From Prochlorococcus sp. AG-402-M18 (GTDB taxonomy: Bacteria; Cyanobacteriota; Cyanobacteriia; PCC-6307; Cyanobiaceae), in NCBI GenBank assembly GCA_003216595.1, contig QCIQ01000003.1, forward strand, positions 1 through 64,000: 64,000 nt of DNA. The letters are read 5' to 3'. Shown in pieces: positions 34,794 through 48,098 of this stretch (positions are counted from its first letter, which is position 1; each line of letters begins with the position of its first letter). The notes beneath the pieces were generated by a model. It ran no database searches, was not told the DNA's origin, and worked only from the letters and a program-made list of their open reading frames with translations. Position numbers and translations under genes: made by a program.

Positions 34794-34822
34794 ACTGAAA
34801 AAAAATGCCTGTGGAGTGGTAG

Positions 34823-36349
<1,527 letters not shown>

Positions 36350-36407
36350 AAATCATTTTTCCTACTCAACTACCTTCAGTCAACTTTTTTTCTAAAAATC
36401 TCAAGAA

Positions 36408-36815
36408 ATGACTTTAACTCTACGAGTACTTGCTCCTGATCAGAGCGTATTTGACGATACTGCTGATGAAATAATACTCCCAAGTACTACTGGGCTTTTG
36501 GGAGTATTACCTGGTCACATTTCAATGGTTACAGCTATTGATTTTGGCGTACTAAGGGTTTTAAAAAACGGCAATTGGGATTCAATAGCCCTAACTGGAG
36601 GCTTCGCAGAAGTTGAATCTAATGAGGTTACAGTTTTAGTCAATAAAGCTGAGATGGGAAAAAATATTGATTCGGCTAAAGCTGAAGCTGAACTAGAACA
36701 AGCGAAAAATCAACTAACTCAAACTCAGACGAAAGAAAATTCTCCTGAAAAAATTAAAGCTCAAGAAGCACTGAACAAAGCAAAAGCTTGGTTTCAAGCA
36801 TCAAAATCAAACTAA
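36408..36815 (+). CDS. atpC: ATP synthase F1 subunit epsilon
   Basis: A 135-aa epsilon subunit: an N-terminal beta-sandwich (MTLTLRVLAPDQSVFDDTADEIILPSTTGLLGVLPGHISMVTAIDFGVLRV) and a C-terminal helical hairpin (DSAKAEAELEQAKNQLTQTQ...). It couples and regulates F1. The C-terminal helices that inhibit ATP hydrolysis in bacteria are present. Second gene of atpDC, followed by a hairpin with a T-run. Confidence 0.95.
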   Translation: MTLTLRVLAPDQSVFDDTADEIILPSTTGLLGVLPGHISMVTAIDFGVLRVLKNGNWDSIALTGGFAEVESNEVTVLVNKAEMGKNIDSAKAEAELEQAKNQLTQTQTKENSPEKIKAQEALNKAKAWFQASKSN

Positions 36816-36833
36816 AAATTTAAAACCATTTTT

Positions 36834-36863
36834 TTCCTTAAACAAAATTTATTTAAGGAATTT

Positions 36864-36865
<2 letters not shown>
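36834..36865 (+). terminator. intrinsic terminator after atpC
   Basis: TTCCTTAAA-CAAAATTTA-TTTAAGGAA followed by TTTTT. A 9-bp AT-rich stem. Its end touches the stop codon of the convergent psrp3 gene. Confidence 0.55.
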
Positions 36866-37382
<517 letters not shown>

Positions 37383-37564
37383 CTACAAAGTTCTAACTTA
37401 ACAGGAACTAGGACCGATTTGAATTACTAGAGTACTAAATTCAAAAGGTTTTCTATTATTTGATAGTGATGGGGTCATAAAAGGAGAAAAATAATTGTGG
37501 AGATACATTCAACATGGAAATTTAGTTAAAAAGATTTTCATTAACAATCACTAAATAAATTCAA

Positions 37565-38917
37565 CTAATTCTCCAAATCAATCAAATTCTTAGCCGCATT
37601 ACTACTCAATACTTCTACTGAATCTTTTGTAACTAAAACATCATCCTCAATACGGATCCCAATCCCCTTCCACCTTTCCTCTATCTCAGGCTGACCCTTT
37701 GGTACTGCAAGCCGGTCACTGATGTAGATACCAGGTTCAACTGTTAAAACCATTCCAGGTTCAAGCTCCAGATGATAATCACCCAGTCTATAGGCCCCTA
37801 CATCATGAACATCTAGACCTAACCAATGCCCGGTTCGATGCATGTATAAGTGAGAGAAAGCTTCTTGTTCAATTATCGAATCCACTTCACCAACTAACAA
37901 GCCAATATCAACTAAACCCTCAACAAGATGTTTCAAGGCAGTCATATGTACATTCTCCGCGTTATCACCAGGGCGAACACATCGAATTCCTGCTTCTTGA
38001 GCCTTGAGAGTAATTTCATATAAAGCTTTTTGTTCCCCAGAAAATCTGCCATTCGCAGGAAAAGTTCTTGTTATGTCGCCATTGTAATAATCATTCAAAG
38101 AGCAACCTGCATCTATCAAAACAAGATCCCCATCTCTTATGGGTGAATTATTTGCCGTGTAATGAAGGACACATGCATTATCTCCTGAAGCAACTATTGA
38201 GCTATAAGCGGGTCCTCTTGTCCCCTTTTCTAGAAAATATTTTTCTATCTGAGCTTGTAAATCTCTCTCATTCATTCCCGGGCGAGCAAATTCTCTAACT
38301 ATTTCATGTCCCTCTGCAGAGATTTTTGATGCAATACGCATCCTTTCTATTTCAAAATCATCCTTACGAAGTCTCAGATCATGAAGTATTGGACAAGGTG
38401 CAATCATTGACAACGGAGAGAAGCCACTCCTAGGAAGTTTTTGTAAATGCTCAGACCAAGTTTTCAAAACCAAAGGCTCCAAATGTGGATGTTTCCCAAC
38501 TCGAAAAGCAATCCCTTCAGCTCCTTTCAAATAATGAGGTAAAAGTTTTGGTAATTCATTCAAAGGATGAGAAATATCAACATCGAAATTATCTAAAACT
38601 CCTTTTGTTCCCCATCTAAACCCTGTCCAAACTTCTGCTGCAGACTCTTTAGGCAAAACGAACAATACATATTGCTCTCCCTTGGGTTTATGAGGTAAAA
38701 ACAATGCCACTGCATTTGGCTCATCAAAACCAGTTAAGTACCAAAAATCACTATTCTGCCTAAACGGATATTCACAGTCTGCATGATGAGTGACAAGTTC
38801 TGCAGCGGGAATAATGGCTGCAGATCCACCTAAATGTGACAAAAATATGTCTCTACGGCGACGAAAAACAATTGAATCAGCCACAAAATTAACCCTATTT
38901 ACTCTTAAGGATGGCAA
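37565..38917 (-). CDS. pepP: Xaa-Pro aminopeptidase (aminopeptidase P)
   Basis: A 450-aa metallopeptidase of family M24B that removes N-terminal residues preceding proline. An N-terminal creatinase-like domain (RRRDIFLSHLGGSAAIIPA...DFWYLTGFDEPNAVALF) precedes the pita-bread domain. Metal ligands are DAGCSLNDYYNGDITRTF (two Asp), HRTGHWLGLDVHD (His), VEPGIY (Glu) and IRIEDDV (Glu). Length is normal. No operon partner on its strand; diverges from the CNNM gene by about 60 bases. Confidence 0.94.
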   Translation of the reverse strand: MPSLRVNRVNFVADSIVFRRRRDIFLSHLGGSAAIIPAAELVTHHADCEYPFRQNSDFWYLTGFDEPNAVALFLPHKPKGEQYVLFVLPKESAAEVWTGFRWGTKGVLDNFDVDISHPLNELPKLLPHYLKGAEGIAFRVGKHPHLEPLVLKTWSEHLQKLPRSGFSPLSMIAPCPILHDLRLRKDDFEIERMRIASKISAEGHEIVREFARPGMNERDLQAQIEKYFLEKGTRGPAYSSIVASGDNACVLHYTANNSPIRDGDLVLIDAGCSLNDYYNGDITRTFPANGRFSGEQKALYEITLKAQEAGIRCVRPGDNAENVHMTALKHLVEGLVDIGLLVGEVDSIIEQEAFSHLYMHRTGHWLGLDVHDVGAYRLGDYHLELEPGMVLTVEPGIYISDRLAVPKGQPEIEERWKGIGIRIEDDVLVTKDSVEVLSSNAAKNLIDLEN

Positions 38918-38980
38918 GAGAACTAACTTAATGGAAAAATAAAAGCAAAAGATCCTTACTCTTTAAAAATTCTATAGAGG

Positions 38981-39973
38981 ATGAGCCAAGACATTCTGCT
39001 TTTAACTGCTCTTGTTGCAGTTATTTTAATGGGTTCTGCAATGTGCTCAGGGATAGAAGCAGCATTATTGGCTGTAAATCCATTACGCGTGCATGAGCTT
39101 GCCAGAAGAAAACCAAAAGTACTGGGAGCTCGAAGATTAGAAAAATTACGTCACCGAATTGGAAGAACTTTAACTGTGGTCACCATTGCCAATAACAGTT
39201 TCAATATTTTTGGCAGTTTGGTGGTTGGAAGCTACGCAAGTTTTATATTTCAAAATAGAATCGGAAATGTAAAACCAATATTTTTTATTGGCCTAACCAT
39301 TCTTGTTTTACTTCTAGGAGAAATTGTACCTAAAGCTCTCGGAACAAGGCTTGCATTGCAAATCAGTTTAACGAGTGCTCCTGTTCTTGATTTCTTAAGT
39401 ATAGTAATGCGTCCATTGCTAATAGTTCTTGAGCGTCTACTACCAATTATCACTACCAACAGCGAGCTAACAACAGACGAAGAGGAAATAAGGCAGATGG
39501 CTAGGCTTGGGTCTCAAATAGGTCAAATAGAAGCAGATGAGGCTGCAATGATCTCTAAAGTTTTCCAGTTAAATGATCTTACTGCTAAAGATCTAATGAC
39601 TCCACGTGTTGCTGCTCCAACACTTCCAGGAAGAGTTTCTTTGCAATCTGTGAAATCAAACTTGTTAGAGAATAATGCAACATGGTGGGTAGTATTAGGA
39701 GAGGAAGTAGACAAGGTTGTTGGAGTTGCTAACCGTGAAAAGCTATTAGTCTCTTTACTTCAAGGAGACTCTCATTTAACTCCTTACGACCTAAGCGAGA
39801 ATGTAGAGTTTGTTCCTGAAATGATTCGAGTAGATAGACTACTTCTTGGTTTTAATGAAGACAAAAACGGAGTCAGAGTTGTGGTAGATGAATTTGGTGG
39901 ATTTGTTGGTTTAATAGGAGCAGAAGCTGTCTTAGCAGTTTTAGCTGGTTGGTGGAGGAAATCAAATAAATGA
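38981..39973 (+). CDS. CNNM/DUF21 transmembrane protein with CBS region
   Basis: A 330-aa hemolysin-C/CNNM-type protein. Residues ~1-155 are the DUF21 membrane domain (MGSAMCSGIEAALLAVNPLRVHELARR, LLLGEIVPKALGTRLAL); residues ~170-330 hold the cytosolic part starting EEEIRQMARLGSQIGQIEADEAAMISKVFQLND and a CBS-like pair. The C-terminal CorC/HlyC transporter-associated domain of longer homologues is absent. Related proteins are implicated in Mg2+/Co2+ handling. Overlaps the next gene by 4 bases. Confidence 0.85.
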   Translation: MSQDILLLTALVAVILMGSAMCSGIEAALLAVNPLRVHELARRKPKVLGARRLEKLRHRIGRTLTVVTIANNSFNIFGSLVVGSYASFIFQNRIGNVKPIFFIGLTILVLLLGEIVPKALGTRLALQISLTSAPVLDFLSIVMRPLLIVLERLLPIITTNSELTTDEEEIRQMARLGSQIGQIEADEAAMISKVFQLNDLTAKDLMTPRVAAPTLPGRVSLQSVKSNLLENNATWWVVLGEEVDKVVGVANREKLLVSLLQGDSHLTPYDLSENVEFVPEMIRVDRLLLGFNEDKNGVRVVVDEFGGFVGLIGAEAVLAVLAGWWRKSNK

Positions 39974-41292
39974 TTAACAAAAGAGATATAGCTAGAAAAT
40001 GCAAGTTTTTACTTGGTCAATGGAAAGAAAACTTAAATCTTACTAATTACGAAAGAACAAAATTTGAAGACATTTTAAATCAAATTGATTTTCAAATAGA
40101 AAAATTAGATAAAAAAGAACTACAGATATCAGTGTTTGGACGAGTAGGAGTTGGTAAATCAAGCTTATTAAATGCATTAATTGAAAAGCAAGTATTTCCA
40201 ACGGATATAATTAACGGTAATACAAAAGCTAATAAGTCTTATAAATGGTGTAATGGATTTAAAAGATTAAATAAGGTTGAACTAATAGACTCTCCTGGTA
40301 TAGATGAAATAAATAATACCAATAAAGAAGAAATAAATTTTAATTATGTTTTAGATACAGATCTAATTCTTTTTGTAATTGATAGTGACATAACACGAAT
40401 CGACTTGAAATCAATTGAAGAACTCTTGAGGAACAATAAACCTGTACTACTAGTTTTAAATCGGTGTGATCAATGGGATAAAAAAGAGATAAAATTAATA
40501 CTCACAAGTATTCACAAAAAGTTGTCATTTTGCAAACAAAAGATTAAAATTTCTTTAGTATCATCATCTCCTAGGGAAGCAAAAATAAAGCCAGACGGAA
40601 CTGTTAGAAGTGAACAAAAAATGCCTAAAGTTGATATTCTAAAGAACGAACTTAAAGATATTATTGATCAAAGTGGTGAATCACTTCTTTGTATAAATAG
40701 TCTAAGAATTGCGGACCAATTCTATAAATTACTTAAGGAGAATAGACTAATTAGAAAGAAAGAGAAAGCACAAGGTTTAATCGGCAAATATGCAACATTA
40801 AAAGCCTCAGGAGTAGCAATAAACCCCTTTTTAATGATTGACCTTTTTACCGGTCTAGCTTTTGATAGTGCTCTGATAATACAACTAAGTAAATTATATG
40901 GTTTAGAAGTAGGAGGTCCCTCTGCTAGACAATTAGTAAAAAGGCTTAGTTTTCAAAATTCATTACTAGGGGGTGCACAAATAGGCATACAAATTACTTT
41001 AAATATTTTCAAGCAAATACTGATCCTCGCTGCACCTCTGACTGGAGGATTAAGCCTTGCGCCTACTGCACCAATAGCCATTATTCAAGCAGCTCTTGCT
41101 ATTCATACGACAAAGCTTATAGGTCGTTTCGCAGCTTATAAATTTCTAATGGGGGCAAATAAGAATGATGGCAGACCAAGATTAATGTTGAACTATCTTC
41201 TCAAAGAAAATTCAGATTTAAGAATAATGCTTGGTGACTTTAAATTTCTTACATCAAGTACGGATAAAAATAAAAATTATTTATTGCCATGA
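39970..41292 (+). CDS. Era-like GTPase with hydrophobic C-terminal domain (DUF697-type)
   Basis: A 440-aa P-loop GTPase. G1 GRVGVGKS (57-64), G3 DSPGIDE, G4 NRCD are intact. After about residue 270 a long region with hydrophobic helices (SGVAINPFLMIDLFTGLAFDSALIIQLSKLYG, IILAAPLTGGLSLAPTAPIAIIQAALAI) resembles the YcjF/DUF697 membrane-linked domain. Overlapping starts (ATGA) on both sides tie it into a run CNNM-GTPase-nadD-nadE. The cellular role is unknown. Confidence 0.85.
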   Translation: MINKRDIARKCKFLLGQWKENLNLTNYERTKFEDILNQIDFQIEKLDKKELQISVFGRVGVGKSSLLNALIEKQVFPTDIINGNTKANKSYKWCNGFKRLNKVELIDSPGIDEINNTNKEEINFNYVLDTDLILFVIDSDITRIDLKSIEELLRNNKPVLLVLNRCDQWDKKEIKLILTSIHKKLSFCKQKIKISLVSSSPREAKIKPDGTVRSEQKMPKVDILKNELKDIIDQSGESLLCINSLRIADQFYKLLKENRLIRKKEKAQGLIGKYATLKASGVAINPFLMIDLFTGLAFDSALIIQLSKLYGLEVGGPSARQLVKRLSFQNSLLGGAQIGIQITLNIFKQILILAAPLTGGLSLAPTAPIAIIQAALAIHTTKLIGRFAAYKFLMGANKNDGRPRLMLNYLLKENSDLRIMLGDFKFLTSSTDKNKNYLLP

Positions 41293-41876
41293 AAGCCAAA
41301 ATAAATTCAATAGCCTTATTTGGGACAAGCGCTGATCCACCAACTCTGGGTCACGAGGCATTGTTGAATGAATTAACAAAAATCTTTCCAAAAGTTATCA
41401 CTTGGGCAAGTGATAATCCTGATAAGAAGCATCAAATTCCACTTCTAAAAAGGACTCAGCTTTTAAGCATTCTGGTAAAAAAAATCTCACATCCTAAATT
41501 AGAGCTAGTTCAAGAATTGAGTAGCCCTAGGACAATTCATACTTTAAAAAAAGCTTTCCAATTCTGGCCTAAAGCGAGTTTTAGTTTTGTAATTGGTAGT
41601 GATTTAGCTGTTCAAGTTCCAATGTGGCTTAATGCTAAGTCTATTCTCAATAAAGCCACAATAGCTATTGCGAGGAGAGATGGATGGCCGATTAACGACA
41701 AACAATTAGAAGAGATTAAAAAACTTGGTGGTGAAATTGATCTATTACCTTTTAATATTCCTGAATCGTCAAGTTCAAAATTCAGAGAGAAACCTCAAGA
41801 AGTACTTGTTCCTCAAGAACTTGTCCCATTGCTACTTGAAGAGAATCTATACGGTCTGGCAGATAACAGAAAATGA
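41289..41876 (+). CDS. nadD: nicotinate-nucleotide adenylyltransferase
   Basis: A 195-aa nucleotidyltransferase that makes nicotinate adenine dinucleotide from NaMN and ATP. It has the (H/T)xGH-type nucleotide site FGTSADPPTLGHEALL, VIGSDLAVQVPMW and the SSSKFRE motif near the C-terminus, equivalent to SSTxIR. The N-terminal motif is slightly divergent (GTSADPPT rather than GTFDPPH). Overlaps both neighbours by 4 bases, which places it with nadE in the same NAD pathway. Confidence 0.92.
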   Translation: MKAKINSIALFGTSADPPTLGHEALLNELTKIFPKVITWASDNPDKKHQIPLLKRTQLLSILVKKISHPKLELVQELSSPRTIHTLKKAFQFWPKASFSFVIGSDLAVQVPMWLNAKSILNKATIAIARRDGWPINDKQLEEIKKLGGEIDLLPFNIPESSSSKFREKPQEVLVPQELVPLLLEENLYGLADNRK

Positions 41877-43573
41877 AATTAGCATTGGCTCAACTCAATC
41901 CAGTTATTGGAGATCTCGATGGTAATGCTGAGAAGATATTTAAAGTGTGTAAAGAGATCAAAAGCAAGGATGTTGATCTAGTAATAACACCGGAGCTTTC
42001 TTTAATCGGCTATCCTCCAAAAGACTTATTATTTAATCCAGGACTTTTTAAAAAGGAAAAAAATGTTCTCAACAAATTAAGTCAAAGACTAAGTAAGATT
42101 AGTCAAAACTTATCTGTATTAATTGGTATTGCAGAACCAACTAAAGATATAGAAATCCCCAAACTCTTTAATTCAGTTGTTATTTTAGAAAAAGGGGCTT
42201 GGAGAATAATAGCAAGGAAGCAACTCCTACCTAGTTACGATGTTTTTGATGAAAAACGGTATTTTCGTTCTGCCAATAATAGCAGTATTTTAAATTTTAA
42301 TTGCCAAGACAAACTTTGGAAGATCGGAATAACTATTTGTGAAGATATATGGGTTGAGAAAAACCTACAAAATGAAAAGATCATCGGAAAAGATCCTATA
42401 AGATCCCTTGAACAAGAAAAATTAGATTTACTTATCAATCTTTCAGCTTCTCCATTTATTGAATCGAAAAGTTTGTTACGCCAACGCATCGCAGCGAAAG
42501 CAGCGTTGCGTCTTTCATGCCCGGTGATCTATGTCAATCAAGTAGGAGGAAATGATGAATTAATCTTTGACGGTTCTAGTTTTGCTCTTAATAAAAAAGG
42601 AAAATTACAACAAGAACTTCCTGCCTTTAAAGAGTCAGTTGATCTATGTGACATATCTTCCCTCAAGCAAGAATATTCGATATCAAGTAAATACCCAACC
42701 TCACAAGAAGTTCTTTTCAGAGCATTAGTCCTAGGAGTTAAAGATTATGCAAGGAAATGTAATTTCAACAGTGCCGTTATTGGGTTAAGTGGGGGTATCG
42801 ACTCAGCTCTAGTAGCAACTATTGCAGTAGCAGCTTTAGGCATCTCTAAAGTGCATGCGATTTTAATGCCATCTCCATGGAGTTCAGCAGGGTCTATAAA
42901 AGATGCAACGACATTAGCCAATCGACTTGGAATAAATCATCAAAAGATTCCAATCTCAGATGTAATGGATAGTTTTAACAATGTTTTATCTCATTCAACA
43001 TGGGGGATACCAACAGGTATCACAGCTGAAAATCTGCAATCTCGTATTAGAGGAACAATATTGATGGCTATAGCAAATCAAAAAAAACATTTGCTTCTAT
43101 CTACAGGAAACAAGTCCGAACTGGCCGTAGGATATTGCACCCTATACGGAGATATGAACGGAGGCTTGTCTGTAATTGGAGATCTTTATAAGACAAGTGT
43201 TTTTGATTTATGTAATTGGATAGATAATGAGTCGTCATCTAGTTGCAGGAATGATTTCTTTCTCCCCAAGAAAGGAGAAATTATAAGCGCTGAAATAAGA
43301 AAAAAACCTCCCAGTGCTGAGTTACGACCAGAACAATTAGATAGCGACTCTTTGCCCGATTATTTTATTCTTGATCCAATACTAAAAGGATTAATTGAAC
43401 AGCACTTCCCAACTGAAGTTTTAATAGAAAAAGGATTTGATAAAAAAATTGTTCATAAAGTAGCCAACTTATTAAAAAACGCTGAGTTCAAACGTTATCA
43501 AGCGCCCCCTTTATTGAAAATTAGTAATCAAGCTTTTGGAAGTGGATGGAAAAAACCAATAGCCTCAAGATAA
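41873..43573 (+). CDS. nadE: glutamine-dependent NAD+ synthetase
   Basis: A 566-aa two-domain enzyme. The N-terminal nitrilase/amidase domain carries the Glu-Lys-Cys triad (TPELSLIGYPPKDLL; RKQLLPSYDVFDE; ICEDIW) that releases ammonia from glutamine. The C-terminal synthetase domain has the PP-loop GLSGGIDSALVATIAV and STGNKSELAVGYCTLYGDMNGG. It follows nadD, so the last two steps of NAD synthesis are coupled by overlapping genes. Confidence 0.96.
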   Translation: MKLALAQLNPVIGDLDGNAEKIFKVCKEIKSKDVDLVITPELSLIGYPPKDLLFNPGLFKKEKNVLNKLSQRLSKISQNLSVLIGIAEPTKDIEIPKLFNSVVILEKGAWRIIARKQLLPSYDVFDEKRYFRSANNSSILNFNCQDKLWKIGITICEDIWVEKNLQNEKIIGKDPIRSLEQEKLDLLINLSASPFIESKSLLRQRIAAKAALRLSCPVIYVNQVGGNDELIFDGSSFALNKKGKLQQELPAFKESVDLCDISSLKQEYSISSKYPTSQEVLFRALVLGVKDYARKCNFNSAVIGLSGGIDSALVATIAVAALGISKVHAILMPSPWSSAGSIKDATTLANRLGINHQKIPISDVMDSFNNVLSHSTWGIPTGITAENLQSRIRGTILMAIANQKKHLLLSTGNKSELAVGYCTLYGDMNGGLSVIGDLYKTSVFDLCNWIDNESSSSCRNDFFLPKKGEIISAEIRKKPPSAELRPEQLDSDSLPDYFILDPILKGLIEQHFPTEVLIEKGFDKKIVHKVANLLKNAEFKRYQAPPLLKISNQAFGSGWKKPIASR

Positions 43574-43589
43574 ATACTTTAATTTCCTT

Positions 43590-44702
43590 CTATTCGTCAT
43601 TCAATTCCTTTGAGCACTCAATTGGTCTTCGCAGAGACTTAATATTAATGCCATCACGTAAAGCTGTTATTAGTCCAGCAGCCTCTAAATAATTCTCAGC
43701 ATACAAAATATTCTTATCTTTATGACCACTTGAGTAATCTAGCCTCATCTTTGTAGAGCTAACATTTAATACACCTGGGTTAGAAACTATTATCAAAGGA
43801 ATAAATCTTTCGATACAAGACAAAACCGCTTCGCCACCTAATGCACCCTGTGGCGCAACAACGGCTCCTAAATCCCTATTGCTTAAAAAAGTTTCCACCT
43901 GCGACAAAGTATTTTCTTGGCTTTTCATCACTGACTTACAAATAAGTTCGGGAGCACGACTAAGGCCAACTAAAACACTCTGAAGAAATGTGTATCCTAT
44001 CTCCTCTCCAGAGGCTCGAGGATCCAAATCATAGTTAACTGGTAGGGGTGCTAATCCGGGTGCATGTGCACATGGAATTAATAAATGCTTTACGAGGAAA
44101 TGACTTATTACGGCCTCAGCTCCCGCAATAAGGTCTACACCATTACCTTGACGATATAGTTTTGTCTCTAAATCATCGCCATCATCAGGAAAACGCGTTA
44201 TGACCGCAATTGCTGTAGCACCAGCTTTCTTAAGTTTTTCAGCAGCTCTTAAAAGAACATCTGGTTCTTCTATACTTCCCCAACTAGAACCACTTAAACC
44301 TTTTTTCAATTTAATTCTTAAAGTTCTTTCAGTAGTAATTGAAGGGCCAATATCTAACCCTAAACTTGCGACACATCCATCTGCAACTTGTAGATGTCTT
44401 CTCTTGAGATCGGGTTCTAAACCTGCATCTAATAATAAACCTACCTTTTGTTGTCTAACTGGTTTTAGAAACAATTCGCCAGCTGAAAAAAGATTTAAAC
44501 TATAACCCTCCACATAATGAATACGAGGATCAGGCCAATATAAAGATCCACCATTCATTACATTCGGATGAGTTATTAAACATTCACTAGCAGAAGCCAA
44601 TAATCTAGCAACAGGTATTGCATCCCCTGCATATCCACCAATATCACAGCCTATTCCGGTGGGGATAATCAACATTGTTGGCAGGGGTTTAGAGTTAGCC
44701 AT
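43590..44702 (-). CDS. DUF3326 family protein
   Basis: A 370-aa protein of the DUF3326 family found in cyanobacteria and plants. Typical blocks are LIIPTGIGCDIGGYAGDAIPVARLLASASECLITHPNVMNGGSLYWPDPRIHYVEGYSLNLF, GLLLDAGLE, CAHAPGLAPLP, LDPRASGEEIGYTFLQSVLVGLSRAP and GALGGEAVLSC. No enzyme activity is known to me. Convergent with nadE, with the 79-aa gene just upstream. Confidence 0.88.
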   Translation of the reverse strand: MANSKPLPTMLIIPTGIGCDIGGYAGDAIPVARLLASASECLITHPNVMNGGSLYWPDPRIHYVEGYSLNLFSAGELFLKPVRQQKVGLLLDAGLEPDLKRRHLQVADGCVASLGLDIGPSITTERTLRIKLKKGLSGSSWGSIEEPDVLLRAAEKLKKAGATAIAVITRFPDDGDDLETKLYRQGNGVDLIAGAEAVISHFLVKHLLIPCAHAPGLAPLPVNYDLDPRASGEEIGYTFLQSVLVGLSRAPELICKSVMKSQENTLSQVETFLSNRDLGAVVAPQGALGGEAVLSCIERFIPLIIVSNPGVLNVSSTKMRLDYSSGHKDKNILYAENYLEAAGLITALRDGINIKSLRRPIECSKELNDE

Positions 44703-44708
44703 CTAAAC

Positions 44709-44948
44709 TCAATTCAAATTAGTATTAAAAAAAAAATCTTTCTCATTTTTCATTATTAGAACAGCTTCAATAGATATTTTCTGTACTTTCTTTTCAGAAT
44801 AAGTTGTCACGGAAGTAATTGCCCACCTAAGTGGCTCACCATATTCAATTAGCTTTGATAAAATATATTTTTTCAAGTTAAATACACTTACTTCAGAAGT
44901 CCAGTCAAGTTCTAATTCTATAAATTCAAGCTTCACTTTATTGATCAA
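44709..44948 (-). CDS. hypothetical protein (79 aa)
   Basis: Encodes MINKVKLEFIELELDWTSEVSVFNLKKYILSKLIEYGEPLRWAITSVTTYSEKKVQKISIEAVLIMKNEKDFFFNTNLN, an alpha/beta protein with the strand-helix-strand pattern and the segment GEPLRWAIT. It is six bases upstream of DUF3326 and probably co-transcribed with it. No function can be assigned, though a small helper of the neighbour is possible. Confidence 0.7.
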   Translation of the reverse strand: MINKVKLEFIELELDWTSEVSVFNLKKYILSKLIEYGEPLRWAITSVTTYSEKKVQKISIEAVLIMKNEKDFFFNTNLN

Positions 44949-44989
44949 TTATGCTTCAAGAATTTGAAAAATCAGAGACAGATAAGAAA

Positions 44990-45940
44990 CTATGCTGCAG
45001 CTCCACCCACAACTTCTAAAATTTCTTGCGTAATTGCTGCTTGACGAGCCTTGTTATAGTCAATAGTTAAGTTTTTAGCCAATTCCTTCGCATTATCACT
45101 AGCGTTATTCATCGCGGTCATTCTACTTGCCAACTCTGAGGCAGCTGACTCCTGTAATGCACGTAGTAATTGATTCTGTAAATAAAGAGGCAAAAGAGCA
45201 TTCAAAAGTTGATCAGGGCTTTGTTCAAAAACAATATCCGAAGGTAATTTCGGCTCTTCATTAGAAGGAGCAATATCTTTCTCAATAATTAATTGACTAT
45301 CTTTTGTAGTTAATCTGAAAATTTCATCTTCTGAATCTGCTATCCCTTGAGGGTCTAAAGGCAAGAGAGTTTGTATTGTTGGATTACAACTAACCAAACT
45401 TACAAATTTAGTAAAAATAACCTCAACTCGATCAGTACTTTCAGAAAGAAATTCTGCTAATACTTCACTAGTAATAGAACCTGCATCCTCAGAGGTCGGT
45501 ACTTGCTCTAATTCTTTAAAAGTAGCTCTGATGTTATAGAGACTAGATCTATTTTCGAAATATCCTATTGCTTTCTTACCAATTAACACGAGATCGGGCC
45601 TGTATCCTTGACCTTTTAATTCCGCATAACGTTTTTCTGTTCGTTTAATAATATTTGCATTATATCCCCCACATAATCCTCTGTCCCCAGTAACAGCAAG
45701 GAGAGTAATTGTTTTAACTTCACGCCTATTGAGCAAAGGGGAATCAGTAGCCTCAAACTGCATTCTTGATTGTATATTTTCTAAAACCCTTGCCAATCGA
45801 TCAGCAAAAGGTCTACTCCGTAGGACTTGATCCTGTGCTCTCCGAACTTTCGCAGCCGCAACGAGTCTCATTGCTTCTGTGATTTTCCTGGTGTTTTTGA
45901 CAGATACAATTCTGTCTCTTATGTCCTTGAGGTTAGCCAT
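44990..45940 (-). CDS. atpG: ATP synthase F1 subunit gamma
   Basis: A 316-aa gamma subunit, the central rotor shaft. It begins [36 protein letters not shown] and ends [31 protein letters not shown], both conserved. An insertion near residue 200-245 ([33 protein letters not shown]) matches the cyanobacterial/plastid gamma region but lacks the two regulatory cysteines of plants. Last gene of the main atp operon. Confidence 0.97.
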   Translation of the reverse strand: MANLKDIRDRIVSVKNTRKITEAMRLVAAAKVRRAQDQVLRSRPFADRLARVLENIQSRMQFEATDSPLLNRREVKTITLLAVTGDRGLCGGYNANIIKRTEKRYAELKGQGYRPDLVLIGKKAIGYFENRSSLYNIRATFKELEQVPTSEDAGSITSEVLAEFLSESTDRVEVIFTKFVSLVSCNPTIQTLLPLDPQGIADSEDEIFRLTTKDSQLIIEKDIAPSNEEPKLPSDIVFEQSPDQLLNALLPLYLQNQLLRALQESAASELASRMTAMNNASDNAKELAKNLTIDYNKARQAAITQEILEVVGGAAA

Positions 45941-45973
45941 AGGTAGTTGTCTCTCTTAGATAGCCTTTAGTAT

Positions 45974-47497
<1,524 letters not shown>

Positions 47498-47549
47498 TTA
47501 AGTTTGGGAAGATGAAAGGGAGGAAGAAGGGGAGAAAGTCAGAAGAGAA

Positions 47550-48098
47550 TTAGCTGACCTTGGCCAAAGCAAGACCAAGTCGCCTGACTTGACCTGCAAT
47601 GCTGGCATCAATGACCTTTGATCCAACATTGACCACAAAGCCACCTAGCAATTCAGAGTCGACTTTGAGATCGATTTCCAAATTATCTGTACCAGCTATT
47701 GATTGTACTTTCTTGAGTAGCTCAGATTGTTGTTCTTCACTTAAAGCTGAAGCTGAAGTAATTGTTGCTAAAGCAATATTTCTTTGTTCTCGATAGATTT
47801 CCAGTAATCTTTCAAGAACAGAATTCAACAATCCAATTCTCTGTCGATCTGCCAAAAGTCTTAGAAGGTTTAAGAAAGAGGGAGTGACCTGACTAGAGAA
47901 AAGCTTTTCTAAAGCTAATTTCTTCTGATTAACCTCTAAAACTGGCGATGACATCGCATCACTAAATTCAGGGCAAGAATTCCAAAGTTCTAAAATAGAT
48001 TTAGCTTGAGTTACTACTTCATCAACCTCGTTCCGGCTCTCAGCAACTTGAAGAAAAGCTTCAGCATATGGAGTAGTAATAGTATTAAGTAGTGGCAT
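47550..48098 (-). CDS. atpH: ATP synthase subunit delta
   Basis: A 182-aa delta subunit connecting the F1 head to the peripheral stalk. N-terminal YAEAFLQVAESRNEVDEVV and the C-terminal IDLKVDSELLGGFVVNVGSKVIDASIAGQVRRLG are diagnostic. Abuts atpF (start and stop share one base). Confidence 0.95.
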   Translation of the reverse strand: MPLLNTITTPYAEAFLQVAESRNEVDEVVTQAKSILELWNSCPEFSDAMSSPVLEVNQKKLALEKLFSSQVTPSFLNLLRLLADRQRIGLLNSVLERLLEIYREQRNIALATITSASALSEEQQSELLKKVQSIAGTDNLEIDLKVDSELLGGFVVNVGSKVIDASIAGQVRRLGLALAKVS

